Below are positions 51,697 to 61,127 of a DNA stretch of 64,000 nucleotides, piece after piece. This DNA is from an uncultured Myxococcales bacterium (GTDB lineage: Bacteria; Myxococcota_A; UBA9042). The translations under genes were made by a program, and so were the position numbers. Numbering within the stretch: the first letter of the stretch is position 1; every line of letters begins with the position of its first letter. The stretch is from NCBI GenBank assembly GCA_903842345.1, contig CAIMLR010000015.1, positions 35,893 to 99,892 on the forward strand, in the 5' to 3' direction. The notes under the pieces are model-generated. The model searched no databases. It was not told the origin of the DNA and saw only the letters and a program-made list of their open reading frames with translations.

Positions 51697-52821
51697 CTAG
51701 CAGCGCCGCCAACGCAGCAAGGCTGCCGCCAGGACCAGCAGGCCAAGGGCCGCCACCTGACCGCGATGGCTTGCGGCACATTGGGTCGCGACAACGTCCG
51801 TGTCGCCGCGCTGGTCGACATGCGGGGTCCCGACGTGGAGGCCAGCGTCCTGCGCGAAGTTGGACCATTCCGTCCAGCACGCGGTTTGGTCGGGCGCCTC
51901 GAGGCCCGTGAGGGACGGCGGCGTGAGCCACGCGACGTCAAACAGCACTTCCTTCGCCGTGCCATCCGCCATCAAGCGCCGCAGATCCTGCCGCGCGCAA
52001 GCATACGCGCCGCCGCTGTCCTCGCCGAGGCACGTGAAATAGCGGCTATCGTCCGTGACAATTTCCTGGCCGCCCTGGAGTTGGCGAATCGCCCCACCGT
52101 GCGCGGCAAACACGTTGGCGCCCACCTGGATGGGGCCCCAGAGCGTCGGCGGGTCGGCCGCCAGTTCCTGCCAAACGCCGTGCACAACTTGCCCGGTCCG
52201 CTCCGCCGTTGCGGTGTGCAGCGTGACGTAGACGTTGCCGGCAGACACATGCACGCGCGGCTCGCCCGGCGGGGCGAGAACGTGAAGCGGACTTCCGTGC
52301 CACTGGGCATCCAGGTGCACGAGGTCAAAACCGTTGTCGCGCGCCGCGGCGAGCCAAAGGGTATCCGCGTCCGCGCTGATCGACTGCCAGGGCTGCGGGT
52401 CGTACCACAGCAGCGTCGTCTGGGGGAGCGTATAGAGCGTCGCCCCCGTGCCGTCCGAGGCCAGCAGCACTGCGGCGTTGTCGGTCACCGCGAGGCCTTG
52501 CATTTGCGCCGACGGCATGTCGCGAAAAAGCCAATGCGCCGCTTCGCCCGTGTACGCCAGCCCGCGGACGCCATCCTGCCCAAGCACCCACGTCACCCCG
52601 TCCACGGTGCGCGCCATCGCCGGCGAGACCGGGCCGTGCCAGCGCGCGGAGCAGACAAATCGCCACGTCTGCGGCCCCACCCGCAGCCCCACGCCCTCGG
52701 ACAGCCGGATGGCTTGCGGGCCGTCGGCGTCCGATCGCAGGCTCTGCCACGCCGCGGGCTGGGTGCCATGCGCGTGCGCCAGACCGGGAAGCATCGCCAG
52801 CAGAACGAACAACAAACGCAC
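51697..52821 (-). CDS. Exported protein with MYXO-CTERM-like tail (374 aa)
   Basis: I start at GTG 52,821, which has GAGG five bases upstream and gives a textbook signal peptide (MRLLFVLLAMLPGLAHA). The body (20-335) is beta-rich with Trp repeats such as those of beta-propeller-like proteins. The C-terminus has a Cys (in 'ATQCAASHRG'), a hydrophobic helix 'VAALGLLVLAAALL' and RWRRC at the end, resembling the MYXO-CTERM sorting signal of Myxococcota, processed by myxosortase. Convergent with the DUF2225-like gene. Confidence 0.7.
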   Translation of the reverse strand: MRLLFVLLAMLPGLAHAHGTQPAAWQSLRSDADGPQAIRLSEGVGLRVGPQTWRFVCSARWHGPVSPAMARTVDGVTWVLGQDGVRGLAYTGEAAHWLFRDMPSAQMQGLAVTDNAAVLLASDGTGATLYTLPQTTLLWYDPQPWQSISADADTLWLAAARDNGFDLVHLDAQWHGSPLHVLAPPGEPRVHVSAGNVYVTLHTATAERTGQVVHGVWQELAADPPTLWGPIQVGANVFAAHGGAIRQLQGGQEIVTDDSRYFTCLGEDSGGAYACARQDLRRLMADGTAKEVLFDVAWLTPPSLTGLEAPDQTACWTEWSNFAQDAGLHVGTPHVDQRGDTDVVATQCAASHRGQVAALGLLVLAAALLRWRRC

Positions 52822-52871
52822 GGTCACCTCATCGTCCTGCAGCATGACGCGCCCCTTCGCCCAGCGCAAAC

Positions 52872-52900
52872 TTGCCGCCATCGTCCGCCTCGTCAACAAT
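52872..52900 (+). promoter_or_regulatory. Probable promoter of galU
   Basis: TTGCCG (52,872-52,877), 17 nt and AACAAT (52,895-52,900), 30 nt before ATG 52,931. Confidence 0.5.
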
Positions 52901-52930
52901 ACCGCCCGGCGCATTCGCCCTGAGGTTCGC

Positions 52931-53803
52931 ATGACCCGCATCCGCAAAGCCGTCATTCCCGCAGCTGGCATGGGCACCCGCTTCCTGCCCGCCACCAAGG
53001 CGATCCCCAAAGAGATGCTGCCGATCGTGAACAAGCCGTCGATCCAGCTCATCGTGGAAGAAGCTGCCGCGGCGGGCATCGAGCAAGTGATCATCGTCAC
53101 GGGCCGCGGCAAGACGGAGATCGTCGATCACTTTGACGCGCATCCGGCACTCGAGGATTTGCTGCGGCGCGGCGGCAAGGAGGCGCTCCGGCAAGAGGTG
53201 ATTCGCCCGACGCAGCTTGTGAAATTGTCCAGTGTGCGCCAGCAGCGGCCGCTCGGCCTGGGCCACGCGATCCTGTGTGCGCGCGAGTTGATCGGCGACG
53301 AGCCGTTCGTCGTGTTCCTGCCGGATGACCTCGTGGATTCACAGGTCCCATGCGCGCGACAACTGATGGACGTCTATGATCAGACTGGCAAATCGGTGCT
53401 TGCGCTGATGAACGTGGCGCGATCGGAGACGTCGCAATACGGCATCGCGGCGGGCGACGTCGACGCGGTCGTGTCCCAGCTGTTGCACATCAAGACGCTC
53501 GTGGAGAAGCCGGCCGCTGAAGATGCGCCGTCGACGATGGCGGTCGTGGGGCGCTACGTGCTGACGCCGGACATTTTTGACTACCTGGCGAAGACAAATC
53601 CCGGCCGCGGCGACGAAATCCAGCTGACGGATGCGCTGGCGGCGATGGCGGCGGAGAAGGGCCTGCACGGCTGGCTCTTTGAGGGCGAACGCTTTGACGC
53701 CGGCGACGTGGGTGGATACTTGCTGGCGAATTTGAATTGGGCGCGCAAAACCCCGCGTCTGTGGGATCTGGTGCAAGCGTACGTCAACAGCCACCAGCGC
53801 TGA
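52931..53803 (+). CDS. galU: UTP-glucose-1-phosphate uridylyltransferase
   Basis: GalU makes UDP-glucose, the precursor of many surface sugars. The 290-residue length is normal. The N-terminus shows 'AVIPAAGMGTRFLPATKAIP' with the nucleotide-binding GxGTRxxP, then 'KEMLPIVNKPSIQLIVEEA', 'FLPDDLVD' (catalytic Asp pair) and 'LVEKPA' typical of the family. It begins seven bases after GAGG. It is a likely sugar supply for the glycan genes and flippase in this window. Confidence 0.97.
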   Translation: MTRIRKAVIPAAGMGTRFLPATKAIPKEMLPIVNKPSIQLIVEEAAAAGIEQVIIVTGRGKTEIVDHFDAHPALEDLLRRGGKEALRQEVIRPTQLVKLSSVRQQRPLGLGHAILCARELIGDEPFVVFLPDDLVDSQVPCARQLMDVYDQTGKSVLALMNVARSETSQYGIAAGDVDAVVSQLLHIKTLVEKPAAEDAPSTMAVVGRYVLTPDIFDYLAKTNPGRGDEIQLTDALAAMAAEKGLHGWLFEGERFDAGDVGGYLLANLNWARKTPRLWDLVQAYVNSHQR

Positions 53804-53834
53804 GTGCTGGCGGAGCCCATGCCGCCTGCCCTAC

Positions 53835-53863
53835 TTGCCAGCGTGGTCGCAGACAGTTAGCAT
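53835..53863 (+). promoter_or_regulatory. Probable promoter of the outer-membrane beta-barrel pair
   Basis: TTGCCA (53,835-53,840), 17 nt and TAGCAT (53,858-53,863). The next GTG is at 53,873, so transcription would start only two to four bases before it. Confidence 0.5.
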
Positions 53864-53872
53864 CCGAGGGCC

Positions 53873-54775
53873 GTGGGCCAGAGCCCGCTCAAGCTGAGAG
53901 ACTGCGTGGACTTGACCCGCCTGAGCTATCATCGCCCCGCCCAACGTCTGCTCGCCGCGCGTAATGCGCTGGTTTCGCTCGCCGTTCTGCTGACGCTGGG
54001 CGCCGCTCCAGCCGCCAACGCTGCGGATGAGCCGGCAACCGGCGCGGCGGCGCGAGAAGCCGATGCTGTTGCCACCGAACCCGGCGAGGCCATCTCGGCT
54101 GAAACGGCTGAAACCGCGCGAAGCCGCACGCTGACGCGGGAAATGGCTGAACAGGGCGAGAGCGAGCTCAACAAAGCCGTGCGCGTCTTCCAGCAGCGGT
54201 ATCTGGTGAAGCGCCATCGCCTGGAGCTGCAGCTCGGCGGCGCGCTGACGGTCAACGACCCGATGGTCACGCACTTCGCTGGCGAGGCTGGGCTCTTCTT
54301 CCACTTCACGGACCAGTTCGCGCTCGGCGTGACCGGTGCCAAGTACGCGGCGCGCGATTCGTCGACGGCCAATACCGTGGAGAGCAACTTCGGCCTGTTC
54401 GCCGAGCGTTCGCACCTGCAAGCCGGCGGGATGCTGGAAGCGCAGTGGGCGCCGCTGTTCGGCAAGTTCGCGGTGTTCGGTTTGGGCGTCGTCCAAGTGG
54501 ACGGCTACCTCATCGCTGGCGGCGGCGCAGAACGCACCACGCGCGGCACGGACCTCAAGCCCGCGGGCGAGATTGGCCTTGGCATGCGCCTGCACATGCT
54601 GCGTTGGCTGTCCCTGTCCGCTGACGTGCGCGACCTGATTTACTCGGAGAAATTCCAGAGTTGCGACGCGGCGAGCGCTGGCGTTTGCGGCACGGCCATC
54701 CTGCATCAGGTCTTCACCGGCTTGCGCATTGGCATCTGGATTCCGCCCACGACCACCTACAGGTTCCCGCGATGA
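53873..54775 (+). CDS. Outer-membrane beta-barrel protein 1 (300 aa)
   Basis: The product has a signal peptide (long basic n-region, 'LVSLAVLLTLGAAPAANAAD') and a polar Ala/Glu-rich stretch with heptads, then about eight amphipathic beta strands ending in an aromatic-rich C-terminus (TTTYRFP). It matches the 'outer membrane beta-barrel domain' family seen in pairs in Myxococcota. The start GTG 53,873 is uncertain; a GTG at 53,906 also gives a signal peptide. It overlaps the next gene by four bases, so the two are co-translated and may form one complex. Confidence 0.75.
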   Translation: MGQSPLKLRDCVDLTRLSYHRPAQRLLAARNALVSLAVLLTLGAAPAANAADEPATGAAAREADAVATEPGEAISAETAETARSRTLTREMAEQGESELNKAVRVFQQRYLVKRHRLELQLGGALTVNDPMVTHFAGEAGLFFHFTDQFALGVTGAKYAARDSSTANTVESNFGLFAERSHLQAGGMLEAQWAPLFGKFAVFGLGVVQVDGYLIAGGGAERTTRGTDLKPAGEIGLGMRLHMLRWLSLSADVRDLIYSEKFQSCDAASAGVCGTAILHQVFTGLRIGIWIPPTTTYRFPR

Positions 54776-55515
54776 TGCAGCCTGGTCACACCTTCGCCCG
54801 CAAGCTGCTGCCTCTTTTGGGGCTGCTGTTGGCTGTGCTGTCGACCACAACGGCGCTGACGCCGGTGGCGCGCGCGGATGACGTGCTGGAAAATTCGCCC
54901 GTCGTGCGCCGTTCGTTGCAGTACCGCGCGGGCCGTCAGGAGCTCGGCGTCATCTTCAACGCGACGCTCGGCGACCCGTACACGCGCAATCTGCTGCCGG
55001 GCATTCGCTACGATTACCACATCCTGGAATGGCTGTCGGTCGGTGCGGACCTGATGTACGGAATTCCGATCGTCACGAGCACGGCAGACCAGGTCGCCAC
55101 CAAAGTGCACGTCAGCAACGCCAACTTCATCATGGAACCGTCGTCGATCAGCTACATGGCGACGGCGCACGTGCAGGCTTCGCCGCTCGTCGGCAAGTTC
55201 GTGGCGTTCGGCTCGCTGCCGATCCAGTTTGATGTCCACGCGACCCTGTCGTTCGGTCTCGCTGGGCTGACCGGCGGTCCGACGATCGATGCCGCGCAGA
55301 AGAACTCGACTATCGCGCCGGGCATTGGCGGCGGTTTCCGGCTGTTCTTCTCCAAGGTGCTCGCGCTCAACGTCGACCTCGCCGACGTGTACATGAAGCG
55401 CACGCTGTCGGTGACCCGCTTTGGTCAGGCGCAGGACCCGGTGTTTGGCGGCAATCTGCTGTTCAGCGCGGGGCTCTCGTTCTTCCTGCCGCCGAACCTG
55501 AAGCGCGCCGACTAA
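54772..55515 (+). CDS. Outer-membrane beta-barrel protein 2 (247 aa)
   Basis: ATG 54,772 overlaps the upstream TGA in an ATGA junction. The signal peptide ends at ARA; the mature protein has alternating hydrophobic strands with Gly/Tyr turns ('GIRYDYHILEWLSVGADLMY', 'GLSFFLPPN') typical of an outer-membrane barrel. It is the same family as the previous gene. Myxococcota gliding and secretion complexes use such barrels (for example GltA/GltB), but the link here is only by analogy. Confidence 0.75.
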   Translation: MMQPGHTFARKLLPLLGLLLAVLSTTTALTPVARADDVLENSPVVRRSLQYRAGRQELGVIFNATLGDPYTRNLLPGIRYDYHILEWLSVGADLMYGIPIVTSTADQVATKVHVSNANFIMEPSSISYMATAHVQASPLVGKFVAFGSLPIQFDVHATLSFGLAGLTGGPTIDAAQKNSTIAPGIGGGFRLFFSKVLALNVDLADVYMKRTLSVTRFGQAQDPVFGGNLLFSAGLSFFLPPNLKRAD

Positions 55516-55536
55516 GCCGCCTGTCAGGACCGGATC

Positions 55537-57081
55537 TCAATCGTTCTCGACACCGACGCGCTGCGCTGCGACGTACCACGACGTAAACGCGGCGACTGCC
55601 TGAAAGATCAGGCAAATGATCGCGATGGTCAGCAGTTCCCGCGCGCCGCGCACAGTCCGCAGTCCGCTCAGCGCCATGCCGCCCAGGACCGCCGGAACCA
55701 CGGCGATGGCAAAACGCCACAGACGACCGCGGGCGAAGCGCAGCGGCGACATGCGCAGATCGCGGCACAGCGTCCACGGCGCGCGCCAACCGATGGTCAG
55801 CACGTGCGCCAGGGTGATGGCCAGCACCGCGCCGCCCAGCCCCCACGGTCCAATCATGCCGAGGCACAGGATCACGGCGAGCATGAGCTCGGCCGCCGCA
55901 ATGGGCCCCAGGTGGCTCTCCATGCCGACGGTCACCAGGTAGCGAACGGACACGACGCTCGCCACCGCAAACGGCAGCAGCACCGCGATGCCGAGGCCCA
56001 GACCCGTGGGAGGCGGCACGTCCAGCCACGCGGCAAGCACGCGCGTGCCCATGACGCCCCAGAGGACGGTCAGCGCGCCCGCGACGGCGAGCGCCGCATC
56101 GGTACCGCGCCGCACCAACCAGCGCCGCTGGACCCGCGGCGTGGAGACGCCAATCCCCTTGATTCGGTTGAAGATGAGCGCGCCGACCTGCAGCGCCGTA
56201 CCCGCTGAAAGCCGACACGCGTTGGCCGCGACGGCGAGAACCGCGGCAAGCTCAACACCGTGCACCAGTGCGGCAACAAAGACGGCGACGTCAAAGGTCA
56301 GGAGGAACGGCGTCGATTGCGTTGCCTCCAGCGCGCCGTTGGCGTAGAGCGTCCGCCCCGTGCGCCAGTCGAGGTCAGCCAACGTCGGCAGCCAGCCTTC
56401 ACCCGCTTGCCGCAGCGCCAGGAGCAGCGCCACGCCCCAGAGCGCGACGATCATCAACTCCAGCACGCCCAGCGTGCGCAGGCTGAACGCGCCGGTAGCC
56501 ACGAGGAAGCAGACGAGGACTTCCAGGAGCGTCCGTACGCCGCGCACCGCCCCCAGTTCACCGGCGAGTCCCGCAGCGAGCACGGCGGACTGCCAAGTGG
56601 ACATGGACGCTTGGGCGGCGATCCGCAGTCCGGTCAGGACGATGTAGTCCGAAGCGTCCGGGGCAAGCGCCAGTTCAATGCCCAGCGCGGCGACGAGGGA
56701 ATCGGCTTGCAGCGCCAGCACGGCGGCGATCGCCAATCCCAGGACCGACAGCAGCAACCAGCCCATCAGCACCACGCGCCGCAGCCGCACGGTATCGTCC
56801 ACGCGGACCGCCGCCAGCAACATCCGCGTCGCCGTCGCGGAGAACGCCCGGAGCGGCCAATCCATCAGGCTCGCCAGCGCCGTCGCGGTCACGATGACGC
56901 CAAAGCGCGTCTCTCCCAGCACGTTCCACAGGACCGGCGTCAGGACGACGAACGCCGCCAGGCGGACGAGCGCCGTGTCAAAGAACGTCAACAGGCGTTC
57001 GCCCATGGTCAGCGACCGCATCGGCAGCGGGAGGGTCGTGGCATCGAGGAGCGGCGGCGTCAGAATCATCCAGCTCGCCAT
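55537..57081 (-). CDS. Polysaccharide flippase-like membrane protein (514 aa)
   Basis: The product has about 12-14 hydrophobic helices spaced like MATE/Wzx (MurJ/MviN/oligosaccharide flippase) transporters, with short charged loops. Sequence similarity to a specific subfamily is not certain. Galactose/glucose precursor supply by galU and the GT-C protein nearby fit a role in moving a lipid-linked sugar. The start at ATG 57,081 is one of several in-frame options (57,069, 57,021). Confidence 0.65.
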   Translation of the reverse strand: MASWMILTPPLLDATTLPLPMRSLTMGERLLTFFDTALVRLAAFVVLTPVLWNVLGETRFGVIVTATALASLMDWPLRAFSATATRMLLAAVRVDDTVRLRRVVLMGWLLLSVLGLAIAAVLALQADSLVAALGIELALAPDASDYIVLTGLRIAAQASMSTWQSAVLAAGLAGELGAVRGVRTLLEVLVCFLVATGAFSLRTLGVLELMIVALWGVALLLALRQAGEGWLPTLADLDWRTGRTLYANGALEATQSTPFLLTFDVAVFVAALVHGVELAAVLAVAANACRLSAGTALQVGALIFNRIKGIGVSTPRVQRRWLVRRGTDAALAVAGALTVLWGVMGTRVLAAWLDVPPPTGLGLGIAVLLPFAVASVVSVRYLVTVGMESHLGPIAAAELMLAVILCLGMIGPWGLGGAVLAITLAHVLTIGWRAPWTLCRDLRMSPLRFARGRLWRFAIAVVPAVLGGMALSGLRTVRGARELLTIAIICLIFQAVAAFTSWYVAAQRVGVEND

Positions 57082-57125
57082 GCTGCCACGACCGGCTGAA
57101 TTCAGCCAGAAACGCTGGAAGCCGC

Positions 57126-57153
57126 TTGACCGCCGCACGTCGGGGCGTAGGAT
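57126..57153 (+). promoter_or_regulatory. Promoter of the thioesterase gene, predicted leaderless
   Basis: TTGACC (57,126-57,131), 16 nt and TAGGAT (57,148-57,153). The ATG follows only nine bases after the -10, and no ribosome binding site is visible, so the mRNA is likely leaderless. Confidence 0.6.
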
Positions 57154-57162
57154 TCGCGCCCC

Positions 57163-57927
57163 ATGCTCGACCCGCACGCGACAACCAGCCTCACTTTCAG
57201 CGTCCGCGGCGATGAACTGGACCGCACAGGCACGGTTGGTGCGGCGCAGCTGCTGCGCTATCTGGAAAACGGCCGCTGGCAGGCGACGATGGCGCCGGGC
57301 AACGGAATGGCCGCGCTGTTCGCCGGCGGACGGAAGATGGTCGTGCGGGCGCAACGGCTCAAGCTGGACGCGCCGGTGACGTGGGGCGAAGACGTGACCG
57401 TCCAGACGTGGCTGGTGCGGACCGGGCGGACGAGCGTGGACATCGGCCACCTGATGACGCGCGCGAACGACGGCGTACGGATCTGCGAGGCGCTGCTGAC
57501 CGGCGTGCAGATCGACGAGACCGGGCGCCCCGTGCCCCTGCCCGACGGCGTCGTCGGGCAGCCCGATGGGCCAGAACTGGACAAACATCTACTTGCGACG
57601 GTCTTTGCCGACGCGTTGCCGCCCGCCGCGTGGAGTTGGCCGCAGACCATCCGCCCGAGCCAGACGGACCTGTTCCGGCACGTGAATCACTCGCGCTACG
57701 TCGATTTGTTCGAGGACGCGCGCTGGTTCATGGAGCGCGCGGGCGCCATCGCGGAGTGGCAGCCCAAGCGGCAATTGGCGTTTGTGGCGCTGGAGTACCG
57801 CCGTGAAGCGAAGGCGGGCGACGACGTGCGCGTGCGCCTGAACGTGCGCGATCCGGACACGCTCGACGCGCTGCTCACGCGCGGCGATGAAGTCCTGACG
57901 CGCGGCGTGCTCCAAGTCCGCGCCTGA
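57163..57927 (+). CDS. Double-hotdog acyl-CoA/acyl-ACP thioesterase-like protein
   Basis: The 254-residue protein contains two hotdog domains: N-terminal (about 10-125) with 'RTGTVGAAQLLRYLENGRWQ', C-terminal (about 145-250) with 'TDLFRHVNHSRYVDLFEDAR'. The Asn-His in the second ('HVNH') is typical of acyl-ACP thioesterase active sites (plant FatA/B and bacterial relatives). The substrate is a fatty-acyl thioester; chain length is not determined. Followed by a Rho-independent terminator. Confidence 0.82.
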   Translation: MLDPHATTSLTFSVRGDELDRTGTVGAAQLLRYLENGRWQATMAPGNGMAALFAGGRKMVVRAQRLKLDAPVTWGEDVTVQTWLVRTGRTSVDIGHLMTRANDGVRICEALLTGVQIDETGRPVPLPDGVVGQPDGPELDKHLLATVFADALPPAAWSWPQTIRPSQTDLFRHVNHSRYVDLFEDARWFMERAGAIAEWQPKRQLAFVALEYRREAKAGDDVRVRLNVRDPDTLDALLTRGDEVLTRGVLQVRA

Positions 57928-57974
57928 CCGATAATCTTCAGTCATTTCAATAAACTGCGCGCCACGCCCGGATC

Positions 57975-57995
57975 GCCGCGGGTGGGCGGCTTTTT
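57975..57995 (+). terminator. Rho-independent terminator after the thioesterase gene
   Basis: GCCGC (57,975-57,979) and GCGGC (57,986-57,990) form a stem around GGGTGG, followed by TTTTT (57,991-57,995). The remainder of the gap to 58,181 has no gene. Confidence 0.65.
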
Positions 57996-58181
57996 GCCAC
58001 GGCCCTTGCCGCACACGTTTGGCAGCATTTCCCCGCCGCCGCACGTCCAGCACGGGCAGAAAACTTTGCACTTTTTGCCACACGATTATCGTCACCCGAG
58101 CGACCGCCCGTTGCCGATCCGGCACGGGGCAAACGGTCAACTGCAACGAAATCGCCCAAACGTGATTCTGGAGGTGTGGAG

Positions 58182-59144
58182 ATGAACTCGCATTTGAACA
58201 AAATGACCATCGCGTTGGCGCTGCTGGCGTGCTCGGTGCTGTTGAATGTGGTCCTGCTGGCGACGCGGCCGTCCGACAAGTCGGCGGAAGCCAAGGCACC
58301 TGTGGCGGCGAAGCCGGCGGTGGCCAAGGTCGACGCGGCCAAACCGGTCGAGCTCCCCGCGGGCGAGTGGAAAGTCGTGAAAGCGGCGCTGAAGAACACG
58401 CCGTCGCAGTCCTTCATGGAAGCGATTGGCGACGAAGGCGACGGCCTCAGCCAGGCGTATGCCCGGCTCTTTGTGTGGGACGCCAACTTGCGCACGGACC
58501 TGTCCAACGGCGATGCCCTGGCCGTGGCCTATACGCTGACGGAGGAAGGCAAGCCGGACATCGCGGTCGCGACGCTGTCGGCCAAGAAGAAGGGCAAGAC
58601 GTTCCGCGCGTACCAGTGGCAGGCGCCCGGTGACGCGTTCACCAGCTACTGGAACGAGAACGGTACGGAAGTGCCGCTGACGCTCAAGAACGGCCCGCTG
58701 AAGAAGTACCAGCAGATCACGTCGCTGCTCAAGGATCGCCCGACGCACAAGGGCATGGACTTCAAGACGCCAGTTGGCACGGAAGTCTACACGCCGTTTG
58801 CCGCGACCGTGCTGCGGACCAACTGGAACTGGGGCGCGAACGGCAACTGCGTGGAAGTTCAGTATCCGGACGGCACGCTCGCGAAGTTCCTGCACCTCTC
58901 CGAGAACCGCGTGAAGGTGGGCGACAAGCTGGAAGCCGGCCAGGTCGTCGCGCTGACGGGCAACACGGGGCATTCGACGGCGCCGCATCTGCACTACCAG
59001 CTGAATCAGGGCGAGAAAGTTGTGGATCCGCTGGATTACCACGGCACGGAGCGCCGCCAGTTGGATGAAGCCGGCGTGGCGCAGCTGAAGCCCGTGGTCC
59101 AGAAGTTGGACGCGCTGCTCGCCGATCAGGCCGCCGCGCTCTAA
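58182..59144 (+). CDS. M23-family (LytM) metallopeptidase, membrane-anchored
   Basis: The ATG has GGAGGTG upstream. A single transmembrane helix (about 8-27) anchors it, then an Ala/Lys/Pro linker. The LytM domain shows the zinc ligands His189 and Asp193 in 'HKGMDF' and His269/His271 in 'APHLHYQL', with 'GNTGHSTAPH' just before. M23 enzymes cleave peptidoglycan cross-links; all ligands are present, so it is probably active. It has its own ribosome binding site and no partner gene next to it. Confidence 0.93.
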   Translation: MNSHLNKMTIALALLACSVLLNVVLLATRPSDKSAEAKAPVAAKPAVAKVDAAKPVELPAGEWKVVKAALKNTPSQSFMEAIGDEGDGLSQAYARLFVWDANLRTDLSNGDALAVAYTLTEEGKPDIAVATLSAKKKGKTFRAYQWQAPGDAFTSYWNENGTEVPLTLKNGPLKKYQQITSLLKDRPTHKGMDFKTPVGTEVYTPFAATVLRTNWNWGANGNCVEVQYPDGTLAKFLHLSENRVKVGDKLEAGQVVALTGNTGHSTAPHLHYQLNQGEKVVDPLDYHGTERRQLDEAGVAQLKPVVQKLDALLADQAAAL

Positions 59145-59233
59145 GTGCCCCGGCTGCATGGGTCGCCTGCTTGACTGAGGCTTGACCCGCAGCGCAACAT
59201 CGCCGGCAGCGTGAAAGCCCATCCCATCCCAAC

Positions 59234-60775
59234 TTGCGGCGGCCTCCCCTGAAGAAGCACCTCCTCGGCCTGCTGCTCCTGTGGACCATTTTTGCGCTGG
59301 TTGTGTGGACGTTCTGCGTGACGCAGACGCCGGTGGACGACGCCTACATCACGTTTCGCTACGTTCGCCACCTGGTGGCCGGCCATGGCTTGGTCTTCAA
59401 CCCGGGCGAGGCGCCGCTGGAGGGCTATTCCAGCCTGCTGTGGCTGCTGCTTCTGGCGCCGTTTGAGCGGCTGGGCATGGATCTTGCCGCCACCGCGCAC
59501 GTCGTGGGCGCGCTGCTGGGGATGGCAACGCTGGGAATCGTCGCGCTGGGCGAGCGAGGCGAGCGGCCGCGTTGGCTGGGTGCGGCAGCGCTCATCGCGT
59601 GCCTGCCGTGGCTGTATCACACCGTAAACGGGCTGGAGACCGGGCTTGTGGCGTGCCTGATCGCCGCGCTGACGTGCCTTTCGCCGAATTCGCCACGCCA
59701 CCGCAAAGTGCTGCTCCTGGTCGCGGTGCTGCTGCCGTTGGCGCGCCCGGAAGGCCTGCTCGCGGTGCTGGCCTGGAGTGCGGCGTCCCAGTTTGCCGCG
59801 CGGCGCTGGCAGCGGGATTCCCTGACCCACGCGGCAAGCGCGCTGACGGCCTTTGCCGCGCAGTTGGCGTTTCGGCTTGTCTACCACCATGCGTGGATCG
59901 CCAATTCCGCGCGCGCCAAGATGATGCCGCCCGCCGTGGCGCTGCCTCCGGGGCTGCTGGACCTGGGGCGGTTCCTGCTGACGTCGTCGGGCATGGGCGT
60001 CGGCCTGCTGCTCGTGCTGTTGGCCGGCGCGCGCGTCGCGCAGACGGAGCTGGGCGAACGTTCGCGGGCGCGGGCGCTCTTCCTGCTGCTCTTCGCCCCC
60101 GTGTTGGCGACGAGTGGCGGCGACAGCTTTCCACTCTGGCGCTTCTTCGTGCCGCTCGCGCCGACGCTCCTGGCCGCCGCAGACGACGGTCTTCAGACGC
60201 TGTTGGCGCCGCGGCAGTGGCCCGCGCGCACGACGCTCCTGACGCGCTGGCTGGCCGGCGTGGTGCTGGTGACGCTCCTGCTGCTGCCGTGGCGGCTGCT
60301 CCAGCCGATGGTGCGGATGGAAGGCGATTGGGTGAAACGCTGGGCCGCGATCGGCGAGCGCCTGGGCCAAATTCTGCCGCCGACGACGACGATTGCGCTC
60401 GCACCTGCTGGCGCGCTGCCTTACCTGTCTCGGTTTCAGGCGATCGACCTGCTGGGGCTGAACGACGCCCACATCGCGCACTTGCCGCCCGACTTGAGCT
60501 ACTTCTACCCCGGGCACCAACGACACGATGGCGATTACGTGCTCAAGCGCCAGCCGGACCTCATCTTCCTGAGCAATGGACCGCTTGTCACGAACGCCGA
60601 TCAGCCGTTTCCATGGCGGGAAGTCCGCGTCTATGAGCAGGATATCCTGCGGCATCCGCTGTTTCGTGCGCAGTACCGGCTTGTCGCCATGCCGCTGCGT
60701 CCGGGGCTGCTGCTGCAGGTGTTTGCGCGTGCGGAATTCGCGGCAAAGCACGGCTGGTCCGCGACTGCGTTCTAG
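59234..60775 (+). CDS. GT-C-like multispanning membrane protein (513 aa)
   Basis: The product begins with a helix and then 'TPVDDAYITFRYVRHLVAGH' followed by GLVFNPGE and 'PLEGYSSLLW', a hallmark of GT-C glycosyltransferases that use polyprenyl-phosphate sugars (the DD pair binds metal/donor in the family). About 10 hydrophobic helices follow, then a soluble C-terminal domain (about 350-513). It probably transfers a sugar from a lipid carrier on the periplasmic side. The TTG at 59,234 is the start as far as sequence shows; no strong ribosome binding site precedes it. Confidence 0.72.
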   Translation: MRRPPLKKHLLGLLLLWTIFALVVWTFCVTQTPVDDAYITFRYVRHLVAGHGLVFNPGEAPLEGYSSLLWLLLLAPFERLGMDLAATAHVVGALLGMATLGIVALGERGERPRWLGAAALIACLPWLYHTVNGLETGLVACLIAALTCLSPNSPRHRKVLLLVAVLLPLARPEGLLAVLAWSAASQFAARRWQRDSLTHAASALTAFAAQLAFRLVYHHAWIANSARAKMMPPAVALPPGLLDLGRFLLTSSGMGVGLLLVLLAGARVAQTELGERSRARALFLLLFAPVLATSGGDSFPLWRFFVPLAPTLLAAADDGLQTLLAPRQWPARTTLLTRWLAGVVLVTLLLLPWRLLQPMVRMEGDWVKRWAAIGERLGQILPPTTTIALAPAGALPYLSRFQAIDLLGLNDAHIAHLPPDLSYFYPGHQRHDGDYVLKRQPDLIFLSNGPLVTNADQPFPWREVRVYEQDILRHPLFRAQYRLVAMPLRPGLLLQVFARAEFAAKHGWSATAF

Positions 60776-61127
60776 CGGGCTTGATTCCGGGGAAACGCCG
60801 CGGACCGAATCGGCTCGACCTCCTGCTGCGGTCACCGTGTCTGGAGCCGCGCGTGTAGCACTGCGTAGGCGGGCCCGCGAGGTGGGCGTGGCCGGAATAT
60901 GCCCCGCGATGGGCGTCAGGATTGGGTGGCGGTGTGGCGCCATCGGACGCTCCATCCCCAGCGCGGGCGCGACGGCGTGAGGCTGGCGCCGATGGTGGTG
61001 GGAGCCTACCCGCGCTGGATTCGCGCCTTGACACCCCCTCGTCCTCGGCGCAACCTGCAAACGCTCGGCATTCTTGGGTTCAAACCCGGAGACCGTCGGC
61101 GCTCCCCCTCTTGCAGGCCAGTCCCCG
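60776..61127. other. 352-nt gap, no gene supported
   Basis: I see no convincing reading frame here. A TTGACA at 61,028-61,033 lies 94 nt before the porin start but lacks a matching -10 (CAACCT at 17 nt). No repeats or RNA elements stand out. Confidence 0.4.

Noticed and set aside
61028..61056. TTGACA with possible promoter before the porin gene
   Set aside because: Consensus -35 but no acceptable -10 at 16-18 nt (CAACCT).
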